A stretch of DNA of 54,621 bases from contig VBMI01000091.1 in assembly GCA_005878955.1 (NCBI GenBank), positions 1 to 54,621 of the forward strand, in the 5' to 3' direction. Of the stretch, positions 39,116 to 48,057 are shown piece after piece. The stretch comes from Methanobacteriota archaeon. GTDB taxonomy: Archaea > Thermoplasmatota > Thermoplasmata > RBG-16-68-12. The position numbers and the translations under genes are program-made. The notes under the pieces were generated by a model, which worked only from the letters and a program-made list of their open reading frames with translations, made no database searches and was not told the origin of the DNA. How positions within the stretch are numbered: position 1 is the first letter of the stretch; each line of letters opens with the position of its first letter.

Positions 39116-40963
39116 TCACTTGTCGACTTCCTCGTAGTCCGCGTCGACGACCTTCGGGCCCTCCGGCGTATCTCCCGAGGCGGGCTCCCCGCCGGGGGGC
39201 GGCGGCGTCGCGTCGGCCCCGCCCTTGCGGTAGACCTCCTCGCCCGTCTTCATCGCCTCCCGCTTCAGCGCCTCGATCGCCTTCCGGAGCTTCTCGATGT
39301 CCTTCGAGTCGAGGACCTTCTTCAGGTCGTCGACCTTTTCCTGGACGGACTTCCTCGTGGCGTCGGAGATCTTGTCCCCCATCTCCCGGAGGATCTTCTC
39401 CGTCTCGTAGATGAGCGCGTCCGCCTGGTTGCGGGTCTCGACGAGCTCCTTCGCGCGGCGGTCGTCCTCCGCGTGGACCTCCGCGTCCCGCATCGCGTTC
39501 GAGATCTGGTCCTTCGACATCCGCTGCGGGGCCACGATCGTGAGCTTCTCGGACTTGCCGGTCCCCTTGTCCGTCGCGGTCACGGTGAGGATCCCGCTCG
39601 CGTCGATGTCGAACGTGACCTCGATCTGCGGCATCCCCCGCGGCGCGGGCGGGAGGCCCGTGAGGTAGAACTTCCCTAGGCTCACGTTGTCCCCCACCAT
39701 CGACCGCTCCCCCTGCAGGACGTGGACCTCGACCGTGGACTGCCCGTCCGCGGCCGTCGTGAACACCTCCGACTTCCGCGTCGGGATCGTCGTGTTCCGA
39801 TCGATGAGCTTGTGGAAGACGCCGCCCAAGGTCTCGACGCCGAGGGAGAGCGGGGTGACGTCGAGGAGGAGGATGTCCTTGACCTCGCCGCTCAGGATCC
39901 CGCCCTGGATCGCGGCCCCGAGGGCCACGCACTGCATCGGGTCCACGCCGCGTTCCGCCGGCCGACCGAGGACCCTCTCGAACCGCTCCCGGACGACGGG
40001 CATGCGGGTCGGGCCGCCGACGAGAATCACGTGGTTCACGTCGGAGTATTGCCACCCGCCGTCCTTAAACGCCTGCTTGATCGGTCCTTCGAGGCGGGCG
40101 AGCACGGGCTCGATGAGCTCCTCGAGCTTCGCGCGGGTGAGCCGCTTCTCCAGGTGGAGGGGCTTGTCCGACTTCTGCGCGAGGAACGGCAGGTTGATCG
40201 TCGTCTCGAGCGTGCTCGACAGCTCGATCTTCGCCTTCTCCCCCGCGTCGCGAATCCGCTGCATCGCCTGGCGGTCCTTCGCGACGTCGACGCCCGTCCC
40301 GGACCGGAACTCGGCGACGAGCCAGTTCACGAGGGCGTTGTCCATGTCCATCCCGCCGAGCTGCGTGTCGCCGCTCGTCGAGACGACCTCGAAGACGCCG
40401 TCCCCCATCTCCATGAGGGTCACGTCGAAGGTGCCGCCGCCGAGGTCGAGCACGCAGATCTTCCCCTCGCCCTTCTTGTCCAGCCCGTACGCGAGCGCCG
40501 CCGCCGTGGGCTCGTTCACGAGGCGGAGGACCTCGAGGCCCGCGATCCGGCCCGCGTCCTTCGTCGCCTGCCGCTGGTTGTCGTTGAAGTACGCGGGGAC
40601 CGTGATCACGGCCTGGGAGACCTTCTCCCCCAGGAACGCCTCCGCGTCCGTCTTGATCTTCCGCAGGATCATCGCGCTGATCTCCTGTGGCGTGTACGAC
40701 TTGTCCGCGATCGTGACCTTGAAGTCCGTCCCCATCTTGCGCTTGATCTGCATCACCGTGCGCTCCGGGTTCAGGACCGCCTGGCGCTTCGCGGGCTCGC
40801 CGACGAGGATCTGCCCGTCCTTCGTGAAGGCGACGACGGACGGGAACATCTTCCCGCCATACGTCGAGCCCTCCGCGCTTGGGATGATCTTCGGCGCCCC
40901 GCCTTCCATGTACCCGGCCTCGGAGTTCGTCGTCCCGAGGTCGATCCCGATGATCTTAGGCAT
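39116..40963 (-). CDS. dnaK: DnaK (Hsp70) chaperone
   Basis: The protein of about 615 residues opens [20 protein letters not shown] and carries the nucleotide-binding motifs [11 protein letters not shown] and LVGGPTRMP. The linker [17 protein letters not shown], the substrate-binding beta domain and a helical lid follow; it ends DYEEVDK. Length and motifs are normal for Hsp70. ATG 40963 is preferred; three codons upstream there is another ATG (40972). It overlaps the grpE stop, so the two are coupled. Archaeal DnaK systems are regarded as acquired from bacteria, and this one sits in an archaeal chaperonin operon. Confidence 0.97.
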   Translation of the reverse strand: MPKIIGIDLGTTNSEAGYMEGGAPKIIPSAEGSTYGGKMFPSVVAFTKDGQILVGEPAKRQAVLNPERTVMQIKRKMGTDFKVTIADKSYTPQEISAMILRKIKTDAEAFLGEKVSQAVITVPAYFNDNQRQATKDAGRIAGLEVLRLVNEPTAAALAYGLDKKGEGKICVLDLGGGTFDVTLMEMGDGVFEVVSTSGDTQLGGMDMDNALVNWLVAEFRSGTGVDVAKDRQAMQRIRDAGEKAKIELSSTLETTINLPFLAQKSDKPLHLEKRLTRAKLEELIEPVLARLEGPIKQAFKDGGWQYSDVNHVILVGGPTRMPVVRERFERVLGRPAERGVDPMQCVALGAAIQGGILSGEVKDILLLDVTPLSLGVETLGGVFHKLIDRNTTIPTRKSEVFTTAADGQSTVEVHVLQGERSMVGDNVSLGKFYLTGLPPAPRGMPQIEVTFDIDASGILTVTATDKGTGKSEKLTIVAPQRMSKDQISNAMRDAEVHAEDDRRAKELVETRNQADALIYETEKILREMGDKISDATRKSVQEKVDDLKKVLDSKDIEKLRKAIEALKREAMKTGEEVYRKGGADATPPPPGGEPASGDTPEGPKVVDADYEEVDK

Positions 40964-41486
40964 GCTGCTCACCTTCCTGTGTCTTGGGTTCTTTCTTGAC
41001 GACCACGACCTGTGCCGGTCGTAGGACCTTCATCTGGAACTTGTACCCCTTGCGGACGACCTCCTTCACCTGTCCGTCCGGCAGGGCGTCGTCGTCCACC
41101 AGCTGGACGCACTCGTGCACGTACGGGTCGAACGCCTGACCCTCGGCGGGGATCTCCTCGAGGCCGAACTCCCGCATCGCCTTCAGCACGTTCTCCCGGA
41201 TCAGGGCGAGGCCCTTCCCCGTCTTCCCCCGCGCGGCGGAGGCCGCCGCGTCGAGGTCGTCCAGCACGGGCATCAGGCGGGCGACGAGGCCCTCGTTCGC
41301 GAGGCGCACGGCCTGGTCGACCTCCCGCTCCGCCCGCTTCCGCGTGTTCTCGAGCTCCGCCTGAAGATACTTGAGGCGGGCGAGTAAATCGTCCGAGCGG
41401 CCCTTCGCCTCCTCCAGCTCCCGCTGGAGCCGGGCCGCGTCCAGAGCCGCCTCTGGCGCCTGGGTCTCAGGGACGTCGTCCGCCAT
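40956..41486 (-). CDS. grpE: GrpE nucleotide-exchange factor
   Basis: The 176-residue protein has the long N-terminal coiled coil ([35 protein letters not shown]), then the four-helix middle ([17 protein letters not shown]). The C-terminal beta wing follows with [19 protein letters not shown] and [12 protein letters not shown]. GrpE releases ADP from DnaK. ATG 41486 is preferred to 41516, since the upstream start lies inside the Hsp20 gene and adds unrelated residues. It is eight bases after the Hsp20 stop and overlaps dnaK. Confidence 0.95.
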   Translation of the reverse strand: MADDVPETQAPEAALDAARLQRELEEAKGRSDDLLARLKYLQAELENTRKRAEREVDQAVRLANEGLVARLMPVLDDLDAAASAARGKTGKGLALIRENVLKAMREFGLEEIPAEGQAFDPYVHECVQLVDDDALPDGQVKEVVRKGYKFQMKVLRPAQVVVVKKEPKTQEGEQHA

Positions 41487-41494
41487 CGTCCACC

Positions 41495-41923
41495 TCAGTT
41501 CACTGGGATACGCCATGTCTTATCTCTTTTCTCCAATGACACGTCGAGGACCCCATTCTTGTACGTCGCGGTGATCACGTCCACGCGCACCGGCGCGGGG
41601 AGCGGGATCTCCCGGTAGTACTTCCACGAGGGAGAGTTCGCGCTCACGACGAGCGTCGTCTCCGTGGCGTGGAGGTCGATGTCCTTCCGGGAGACCCCGG
41701 GCAGCTCGACCGTGACGAAGATCGTGTGGGGCCCCTCGATCACGTCCGTAGCGGGCTCCCGCTCCGCGATCGACACCGCCTGGGGACCCGGAGTTCCGGG
41801 CCCGAGGGTCCGGAGGAACCGGGTTCCCGGCGGGAGGGGCGCGAACCGGTCGAGCCGCTCGAGGACCCGCCGGAACACCTCTGGCAAGGAGCCCCGCGCG
41901 GGTCCGCCGTCCTCGTCGTTCAT
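41495..41923 (-). CDS. Hsp20 small heat-shock protein
   Basis: The 142-residue protein has an about 60-residue variable N-terminus and a compact alpha-crystallin domain (EGPHTIFVTVELPGVSRKDI, ETTLVVSANS, YKNGVLDVSLEKRD). The short C-terminal WRIPVN includes the I-x-V/I anchoring motif used for oligomer assembly. Small heat-shock proteins hold unfolding proteins for refolding by Hsp70 or chaperonins. It lies between the thermosome gene (26-base gap) and grpE (eight-base gap) on the same strand. Confidence 0.92.
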   Translation of the reverse strand: MNDEDGGPARGSLPEVFRRVLERLDRFAPLPPGTRFLRTLGPGTPGPQAVSIAEREPATDVIEGPHTIFVTVELPGVSRKDIDLHATETTLVVSANSPSWKYYREIPLPAPVRVDVITATYKNGVLDVSLEKRDKTWRIPVN

Positions 41924-41949
41924 TGGGGCCCTCCCCCTCGAGGGGGGTC

Positions 41950-43599
41950 CTAGAACTCCTCGCCCTCGCCGCCGCCGTCCTCGCCGCCCTTCGGGCCGCC
42001 GCCGCCCTTGCCGCCCTCGCCCGTCTTCGCGGCGATCACGTCGTCGATCCGAAGGATCATCACCGCGGCGTCCGTGGCGCTCGAGATCGCCTGCGCGCCG
42101 ACGCGGATCGGCTCCACGACGTTCTCCTTCCGCATGTCGGAGACCTTGCCCGTGAAGACGTTCACGCCCGCGTGCTTGTTCCCCTTGCTGTGCTCCTTCC
42201 GGATCGCGATGAGGGTGTCGATCGGGTCCAGGCCCGCGTTCTCCGCGAGGGTCCGAGGCACGATCTCCATGGCGTCCGCGAACGCCTCGATGGCGATCTG
42301 CTCCCGCCCGCCGACGCTGGACGCGTAGTCCCGGAGGCCCAGGGCGATCTCCGTGGCGGACGCGCCGCCCCCCGTGATCACCTTGCCGTCCTCGACCGCG
42401 CACGCGACGACGCTGAGGGCGTCCTCGAGGGACCGCTCCACCTCGTCCACGACGTGCTCCGTGCCGCCGCGGATCAGGATCGAGACGGCCTTGGGGTTCT
42501 TGCAGCCGGTCACGAACGTCATCTCGTCGTCCCCGATCTTCTTCTCGTAGACGAGCTTCGCGTTCCCGAGGTCGCTCTTCGTGAGCTCGTCGAGCTTCGT
42601 GACGACCTTCCCGCCGGTCGCCTTCGCGAGCTTCTCCATGTCCGACTTCTTCACCCGCCGGACCGCGTAGATGTTCTCCTTCGCGAGGAAGTGCTGCGCG
42701 AGGTCGTCGATGCCCTTCTGGCAGAACACGACGGTCGCGGCGGACTTCTTGACCGTGTCGACCATCCGGCGGAGCATGTTCTCCTCCTCGGAGAGGAAGG
42801 CCTGGAGCTGGCTCGGGTCCGTGATCTCGATCTTCGCGTCGATCTCCGTCTTCTTGACCTCGAGGGCGACGTCGATCAGTGCGATCTTCGCGTTCTCGAC
42901 CTGGACGGGCATCCCCGGGTGCACGCGCTCCTTGTCCACGATGACGCCCTCGACGAGCTGCGTGTCCGCGATGGAGCCGCCCTGCTTCTTCGTGATCTGG
43001 ATGTCGTCGTCGTCCACGTAGAACGAGCCGTCCGCCCGCTGCTCCGCGACCATCGTCACGGCCTTGACGCAGATGTCCGAGAGGTGGTCCCGGTGGCCGC
43101 TCGAGGACTTCGACGCCATCGCCGTGATGGCGACCTTCCTCAGGATGTCCTCGTCCTTCAGCGAGACCTTCGACGCGATCTTCTCTAGTACCTCGCGGGC
43201 CTTCTCGCTCGCGAGCCGGTACCCGCTCGCGATCACGGTCGGGTGGATGTTCTGCTCGATCATGTCCTCCGCCTTCTTGAGCAGCTCCCCCGCCAGGATC
43301 ACGGCGGTCGTCGTCCCGTCGCCGGCCTCCTCGTCCTGGGTCTTCGCGACCTCGACGAGCATCTTCGCGGCCGGGTGTTCGATGTCGATCTCCTTGAGGA
43401 TCGTCACGCCGTCGTTCGTGATCACGACGTCCCCCAGGGAGTCCACGAGCATCTTGTCCATCCCCCGCGGGCCGAGGGTGCTCCGCACCGCGTCCGCCAC
43501 GGCCTTCGCGGCGGCGATGTTGTTGAACTGGGCCCCTTTGCCCCGGTCCCTTCGAGTCCCTTCCTTCAGTACGAAGATCGGCGTTCCTGCAGGCATCAT
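41950..43599 (-). CDS. Thermosome subunit (group II chaperonin)
   Basis: The 549-residue protein is a standard thermosome subunit. It has [20 protein letters not shown] with the nucleotide site, GDGTTT at 93-98, the apical region with a helical protrusion ([20 protein letters not shown]), [11 protein letters not shown], and a Gly-rich end ([12 protein letters not shown]) typical of the family. It folds proteins in an ATP-driven double ring. The start has two adjacent ATGs. A TATA box at 43648-43658 and GGAGGAG at about 43606-43612 give a led mRNA, suitable for a highly expressed gene. Confidence 0.97.
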   Translation of the reverse strand: MMPAGTPIFVLKEGTRRDRGKGAQFNNIAAAKAVADAVRSTLGPRGMDKMLVDSLGDVVITNDGVTILKEIDIEHPAAKMLVEVAKTQDEEAGDGTTTAVILAGELLKKAEDMIEQNIHPTVIASGYRLASEKAREVLEKIASKVSLKDEDILRKVAITAMASKSSSGHRDHLSDICVKAVTMVAEQRADGSFYVDDDDIQITKKQGGSIADTQLVEGVIVDKERVHPGMPVQVENAKIALIDVALEVKKTEIDAKIEITDPSQLQAFLSEEENMLRRMVDTVKKSAATVVFCQKGIDDLAQHFLAKENIYAVRRVKKSDMEKLAKATGGKVVTKLDELTKSDLGNAKLVYEKKIGDDEMTFVTGCKNPKAVSILIRGGTEHVVDEVERSLEDALSVVACAVEDGKVITGGGASATEIALGLRDYASSVGGREQIAIEAFADAMEIVPRTLAENAGLDPIDTLIAIRKEHSKGNKHAGVNVFTGKVSDMRKENVVEPIRVGAQAISSATDAAVMILRIDDVIAAKTGEGGKGGGGPKGGEDGGGEGEEF

Positions 43600-43647
43600 A
43601 AGTAGCTCCTCCAGTGTCTGAGAGCGGCCAATCTAAGCGGGGACTTC

Positions 43648-43658
43648 TATATAAATTT
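43648..43658 (-). promoter_or_regulatory. TATA box of the thermosome operon
   Basis: On the minus strand this reads AAATTTATATA. It predicts initiation at about 43626 and an about 27-base leader containing GGAGGAG before the ATGs at 43599/43596. Confidence 0.65.
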
Positions 43659-43708
43659 TCCCCGGCGGGCCGGAGAGGTCTTTAGCCCGCGGCCCCCGTG
43701 GGCCCTCC

Positions 43709-44500
43709 GTGAAGGCCGTCCTCTCCGGCGTCGCGGATGCGGTCCAGTCCGCCGTGCGGGCGTTCGGGGGCGACGTGGGGGAGGTCGTCGGGATGGGCGC
43801 GACGGGCGCCCACACCCAGCGGATCGATGCGGTCGCGGAACAGGCCGCCTTCCAGTTCCTGGAGTCCCACAACCTCCCGTACACCGTGCTGAGCGAGGAG
43901 GCGGGGCGGGTCGAGAAGGCGGGGGAGTGGACCCTGGTCCTCGATCCCGTCGACGGCACACACAACCTCGTCCGCGGCGTCCCTGCCTACGCCGTGTCCG
44001 TCGCGGCGGTCCGGACTGCGCGCGCGGGGAAGGTGGAGCGACTCGGGCAAGTCACTGCTGGCCTCGTGCGTGACCTCGTGACCGGGCACACGTATCACGC
44101 CGAGGCGGGGAAAGGCGCGTTTCTGAACGACCGGCCGATCCGGGTCCGGAAGCCCTTCGCCCCGAACGACACCGTGTTCGACGTTTACCTCGGGGAGAAG
44201 GCGCACCGCGACGCGTCCGATGTCGCGGGACTCGCCCGCCGCGTGCGGAACTTCGGCGCCGCCTCCCTCGACCTGTGCCTCGTCGCGAAAGGGGCGACGG
44301 ACCTTTATTATCTTCATAGCGCTGAGGTCGGCCACGAGTTGCGGGCGATGGATGTCGCGGCGGGGGTCCTCATCGTGCGGGAAGCGGGCGGCGGGGTCGT
44401 CGGCCTCGACCGGAGGCCCCTGGACATGGACCTCAGCCCGAGGGCCCGCACGAACTTGATCGCGTTCGGGGACGAGCAGATCCTGGAGATGCTCCCGTGA
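43709..44500 (+). CDS. Inositol-monophosphatase-family phosphatase, probable NADP or sugar-bisphosphate phosphatase
   Basis: The 263-residue protein has the metal-binding motifs of the IMPase/FBPase family: SEEAG at 62-66, DPVDGTHN at 79-86 and the late AMDVAAGVLIVREAGG. Archaeal members hydrolyse inositol-1-phosphate, fructose-1,6-bisphosphate or NADP. The NAD kinase gene overlaps its end (gtga). In Methanocaldococcus jannaschii the same two domains are fused in MJ0917, with NAD kinase and NADP phosphatase activities, so NADP phosphatase is a good guess here. GTG 43709 is the start. Confidence 0.88.
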   Translation: MKAVLSGVADAVQSAVRAFGGDVGEVVGMGATGAHTQRIDAVAEQAAFQFLESHNLPYTVLSEEAGRVEKAGEWTLVLDPVDGTHNLVRGVPAYAVSVAAVRTARAGKVERLGQVTAGLVRDLVTGHTYHAEAGKGAFLNDRPIRVRKPFAPNDTVFDVYLGEKAHRDASDVAGLARRVRNFGAASLDLCLVAKGATDLYYLHSAEVGHELRAMDVAAGVLIVREAGGGVVGLDRRPLDMDLSPRARTNLIAFGDEQILEMLP

Positions 44501-45303
44501 GGATCGGCATCACCGCGAACCCGAAGATCCCGGGGACCGCGGAGCTGTGCCGCCACATCCTGAAGGCGATTGGCAAGGCGCACGAGGTCTCCCTCGAGAA
44601 GGAGATCGCCGACACGCTGAAGGAGAAGGGGACGTCGTTCCAGGACGCAAGGTTCGACGCCATCCTCGCGGTGGGCGGGGACGGGACGATCCTGCGGGCG
44701 TTCCAGGTCGCGGAGGGAGACGTGCTCGGGATCAACAGCGGCTCCCTCGGCTTCCTCGCGGAGATCATGGCGAGCGAGGTCGATGCGTTCCTGCCCAGGG
44801 TCCTCGCCGGCGACTACCGGGTCCAGACCCGCATGCGGATCGCGGGCACCCTGGACGGCCGGCGTCTCCCGGACTGCCTGAACGAGGCCGTCCTCCACAC
44901 CGCTCACGTCTCGAAGATCCGCGCGTTCGAGGTCGGCGTCGACGGACAGGTCGCGGCCCGCGTGCGGGCGGACGGCGTGATCGTCGCGACCCCCACGGGC
45001 TCGACCTCGTACTCGATGTCCGTCGGCGGGCCGATCGTGGACCCGCGGGTGGACGCGATCATCGTCTCCGCGATCGCGCCGTTCGCGCCGTACTTCCGGC
45101 CGCTCGTGTTCCCGCCGAAGAGCCGCGTCTCCGTGCGGCTCACGAGGCCGAAGGAGTGCCTGCTCGTGCTCGACGGGCAGCGGGAGGTCCCCCTCAAGGG
45201 CGACGAGGGGCTCGAGTTCACCGCCAGCGAGAGGGCCGCGAGGTTCATCCGCTTCCGGGACGACTTCTACCAGCGGATCGAGCAGAAGCTCGCGAAGCCG
45301 TGA
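44497..45303 (+). CDS. nadK: NAD kinase
   Basis: The 268-residue protein contains the NAD kinase signatures GGDGTILRAF (60-69), GSLGFL, the NE pair in DCLNEAVLHT, and the C-terminal GSTSYSMSVGGPIVDP. It phosphorylates NAD to NADP with ATP or polyphosphate. Its GTG overlaps the stop of the phosphatase gene by four bases, so supply and removal of NADP are probably co-expressed. The JAMM gene begins five bases after its stop. Confidence 0.95.
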   Translation: MRIGITANPKIPGTAELCRHILKAIGKAHEVSLEKEIADTLKEKGTSFQDARFDAILAVGGDGTILRAFQVAEGDVLGINSGSLGFLAEIMASEVDAFLPRVLAGDYRVQTRMRIAGTLDGRRLPDCLNEAVLHTAHVSKIRAFEVGVDGQVAARVRADGVIVATPTGSTSYSMSVGGPIVDPRVDAIIVSAIAPFAPYFRPLVFPPKSRVSVRLTRPKECLLVLDGQREVPLKGDEGLEFTASERAARFIRFRDDFYQRIEQKLAKP

Positions 45304-45307
45304 CCCG

Positions 45308-45691
45308 ATGCCCATGTTCCAGCGGCCGACCGCGATCCGGCGCAAGACCCTGCGGATGATTCTCGCCGCGTCCAAGGACGCGTACCCGAACGAGTTCGGG
45401 GCGATCCTGCGGGCGGAGGCGGGCGTGATCACGGAGCTCCTCCTGATCCCCGGGACCGTGGGAGGGAAGCGGCACGCAATCTTCCAGCTGTGGAACATGC
45501 CGCCGGACTTCAGCGTCGTGGGCACGGTCCACTCCCATCCGAGCGGGGTGTTCCATCCGTCGGACGAGGACCTCCACCTGTTCTCGAGGTTCGGCGGGGT
45601 CCACATCATCACGGGAAGGCCGTACGACGAGGCGACGTGGGCGGCGTGGGACAACGCGGGAAGGCCGGTGGCGCTCGAGGTCGTCCCCTAG
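45308..45691 (+). CDS. JAMM/MPN+ metalloprotease
   Basis: The 127-residue protein is a single JAMM domain. It has the upstream glutamate in NEFGAIL (Glu29) and the zinc motif VHSHPSG..HPSDEDLHLF, with His75, His77, Ser85 and Asp88. Archaeal JAMM enzymes can remove ubiquitin-like SAMP modifiers (desampylase). Whether this one does so is unproven, as no SAMP gene is seen here. It follows nadK by five bases and converges with the glycosyltransferase gene with a four-base overlap. Confidence 0.9.
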   Translation: MPMFQRPTAIRRKTLRMILAASKDAYPNEFGAILRAEAGVITELLLIPGTVGGKRHAIFQLWNMPPDFSVVGTVHSHPSGVFHPSDEDLHLFSRFGGVHIITGRPYDEATWAAWDNAGRPVALEVVP

Positions 45692-46821
45692 GCCCGCGGG
45701 GCGACTCCCCGGTAGACCGCCTCGATGTGGTCGACCATGAGGGGGACGGAAAACCTCCGCTCCACGGTCTCCCGCCCCGCGCGGCCCATCTCCGCCCGCT
45801 TCCGGTCGTCCGCGAGGAGGACCCGCATCTTCAACGCGAGGTCCTCCGGGTTCACGGGGTCCGCCAGGAGGCCCTCCTTCCCGTCCGTGATCACTTCCCG
45901 CACCCCGGGGATGTCCGTCACGACGACGGGCTTCCCGCTCGCCATCGCCTCCAGGGCGACGATCCCGAACGCCTCGAGGCGGGACACGGAAGGCAGGACG
46001 AACATGTCGCAGGCCGCGAAGTACTCCGGAAGGTCCTCGTGGGGAACCTCCCCCGCGAAGACGATCCGGCCTGCGATACCGAGGCGGGTGGCCAGGCGCC
46101 GTGCCGGGTCGAGCTCGGGACCGCCGCCGACCAAGAGGAACTTCGCGTACGCCACGGACCGCGCGGCCTCGAGGAGGTTCTCGATCCCCTTGTGGTCGAC
46201 CATCCGGCCCACGAACAGGACGACGGACTCCCCCTCTCCGATCCCGTGCCGCTTCCGGACGACGCGCCCCTGGTTCCCGGGCCGGTAGCGGTCCAGGTCC
46301 ACAGCGTTCGGGATGACCACGGGGTTGTACCGCCACACCGCGCGGCTCGTCGCCGCGTACGTCGCGGTCGTCACGATGATCTTGTCCGCCCGGCGGATCG
46401 TCGACTGCTCGAGGGTGTGCCGGTACACGGACTCGACGAGGGGGCCGAACAGGGAGGGGACCTCGACGTCCGCGTGGTACGTGATCACGAACGGGAGCCC
46501 GCGGCGGGAACAGGTCTTTGCGGCGTAGTACGAGGTGAGTGGCGGCGGGGAATGGGCGTGGACGACGTCCGCCGCCATCGAGCCGATGACGGCCTTCGTC
46601 GCGGGGGCGATCGGCGTCCGGAGCCAGACGGCCCGGGCCCTCACGCGCCGGATCCGCATCCCGCCCCACTCCTCCCGCTCCGGGAGCGCGCGGTCCCTGG
46701 CGCTCGTGACGACGATCACGTCGTGGCCCCGCCGGACGAGCTCCGCGCCGAGCTCCGCGACGTGGGACTCCACGCCCCCCACGTGCGGGTGGAACCACGG
46801 GCACACTTGGACGATCCGCAT
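45688..46821 (-). CDS. GT4-family glycosyltransferase
   Basis: The 377-residue protein has the GT-B fold of family 4. The N-terminal half opens with VCPWFHPHVGGVESHVAELG and contains HAHSPPPLTSYYAA. The C-terminal half has VVLFVGRMVDHKGIENLLEA, FAGEVPHEDLPEYFAACDMF and the nucleotide-sugar motif EAFGIVALEAMASGKPVVVT (first Glu of E-x7-E). It is cytoplasmic or membrane-associated and transfers a sugar, possibly to a lipid carrier. It is nine bases downstream of the sugar nucleotidyltransferase gene. Confidence 0.94.
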   Translation of the reverse strand: MRIVQVCPWFHPHVGGVESHVAELGAELVRRGHDVIVVTSARDRALPEREEWGGMRIRRVRARAVWLRTPIAPATKAVIGSMAADVVHAHSPPPLTSYYAAKTCSRRGLPFVITYHADVEVPSLFGPLVESVYRHTLEQSTIRRADKIIVTTATYAATSRAVWRYNPVVIPNAVDLDRYRPGNQGRVVRKRHGIGEGESVVLFVGRMVDHKGIENLLEAARSVAYAKFLLVGGGPELDPARRLATRLGIAGRIVFAGEVPHEDLPEYFAACDMFVLPSVSRLEAFGIVALEAMASGKPVVVTDIPGVREVITDGKEGLLADPVNPEDLALKMRVLLADDRKRAEMGRAGRETVERRFSVPLMVDHIEAVYRGVAPRA

Positions 46822-46830
46822 GGCGGTTGC

Positions 46831-48057
46831 TCAGTAGATCCGGCTGCGAGCCGCGATGACCCCCCGGGCGATCGCTCCCGGCCCGATGAACGTCTCCTCC
46901 CCGATGACCGTGCCGACGTCGATGGACGCGTTGATCCCCGTCTTCACGTCGTCCCCCATGATCACCCCGAGCTTCCGGAGGCCCGTGTCGATCAGATGGC
47001 CCCGCCACGGGACCCGCACACTCTCCTCGTCCAGTCGCAGGTTCGCGACCTTCGTCCCGGCGCCCAGGTTGCACCGCTCCCCGAGGATCGAGTCGCCGAC
47101 GTAGTTCTGGTGCGGGACGTGGGTGCCGTCCATCAGGATGCTGTTCTTCACCTCGCACGCGTTCCCGACCTTGCACCTCCGGCCGACCGTGGTCGCGGGA
47201 CGGACGAAGCAGTTCGGACCGATTTCGGATTCCCGCCCGATGATCGTCGGCCCCTGGAGATACGCGCCGTCCAGGATCTTCGAGCCCGCCTCCACGACGA
47301 CCTCCCCCACAAGCGTCGCCCCCTTTGCGACGTCGCCATCGACGCGGCCCTTCAGCCCCGCCATGAGGATCGCGTTCGCGGCGAGGAGGTCCCAGGGGCG
47401 GCCGACATCGATCCACGGGTCCGGGATCCGGTACGCGAACACGTCCTGGTCCGCCATGAGCAAGCGGATCGTGTCCGTGATCTCGAACTCCCCGCGCGCG
47501 GACTTCGGCGTCCGGTCGATGAGACCGAAGATCTCCTTGGGGAACAGGTAGACGCCCGCGTTGATCAGCTTCGACTTCGGCGCCTTCGGCTTCTCCTCCA
47601 ACCCTACGACGCGGTCCCCGTCGAGCTCGACGACCCCGAAGGCGGCGGGGTCCTCCACCTCGGCCACCGCCATCACCGGCCCTTTCGTCTTCCGGTGGAA
47701 CTCGAGGAGGCCCTTCACCGCCCGCGTCGACACGACGACGTCCCCGTTCACGCTCAGGAAGTCGCCGTCCACGTGTTCGCGGGCCATCCCGATCGCGTGG
47801 GCCGTGCCGAGCCGCTCGACCTGTTCGTCATAGGAGAGTTTCACGCCGAACGCGTCGCCGCGGCCGAAGTACTCCTTCACGCGCCGCCCCTGCCATCCGA
47901 TGAGCACCGCGATCTCGCCGATCCCCGCGCCCCGCAACGCCTCGATCGTGTGCGCGAGGAACGGCTTGCCGGCGACCGGGAGGAGCGGCTTCGGGAGGTT
48001 CGCGGTGAGCGGCCGCATCCGCGTCCCCTCCCCCGCGCTGAGGATCCACGCCTTCAT
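46831..48057 (-). CDS. Bifunctional sugar-1-phosphate nucleotidyltransferase/acetyltransferase (archaeal GlmU-like)
   Basis: The 408-residue protein has an N-terminal nucleotidyltransferase domain (AGEGTRMRPLT at about 8-18, LGTAHAIGMA, SVNGDVVV, EEKPKAPKSKLINAGVYLFP). From about residue 240 it is a left-handed beta-helix of hexapeptide repeats (GDVAKGATLVGEVVVEAG, GPTIIGRESEIGPNCFVRP, IGEETFIGPGAIARG). This is the layout of ST0452-type archaeal enzymes that make UDP-GlcNAc or dTDP-glucose. The ATG overlaps the stop of the phosphohexomutase gene (ATGA). The apparent 814-residue fusion with that gene is an artefact of its frameshift. Confidence 0.93.
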   Translation of the reverse strand: MKAWILSAGEGTRMRPLTANLPKPLLPVAGKPFLAHTIEALRGAGIGEIAVLIGWQGRRVKEYFGRGDAFGVKLSYDEQVERLGTAHAIGMAREHVDGDFLSVNGDVVVSTRAVKGLLEFHRKTKGPVMAVAEVEDPAAFGVVELDGDRVVGLEEKPKAPKSKLINAGVYLFPKEIFGLIDRTPKSARGEFEITDTIRLLMADQDVFAYRIPDPWIDVGRPWDLLAANAILMAGLKGRVDGDVAKGATLVGEVVVEAGSKILDGAYLQGPTIIGRESEIGPNCFVRPATTVGRRCKVGNACEVKNSILMDGTHVPHQNYVGDSILGERCNLGAGTKVANLRLDEESVRVPWRGHLIDTGLRKLGVIMGDDVKTGINASIDVGTVIGEETFIGPGAIARGVIAARSRIY

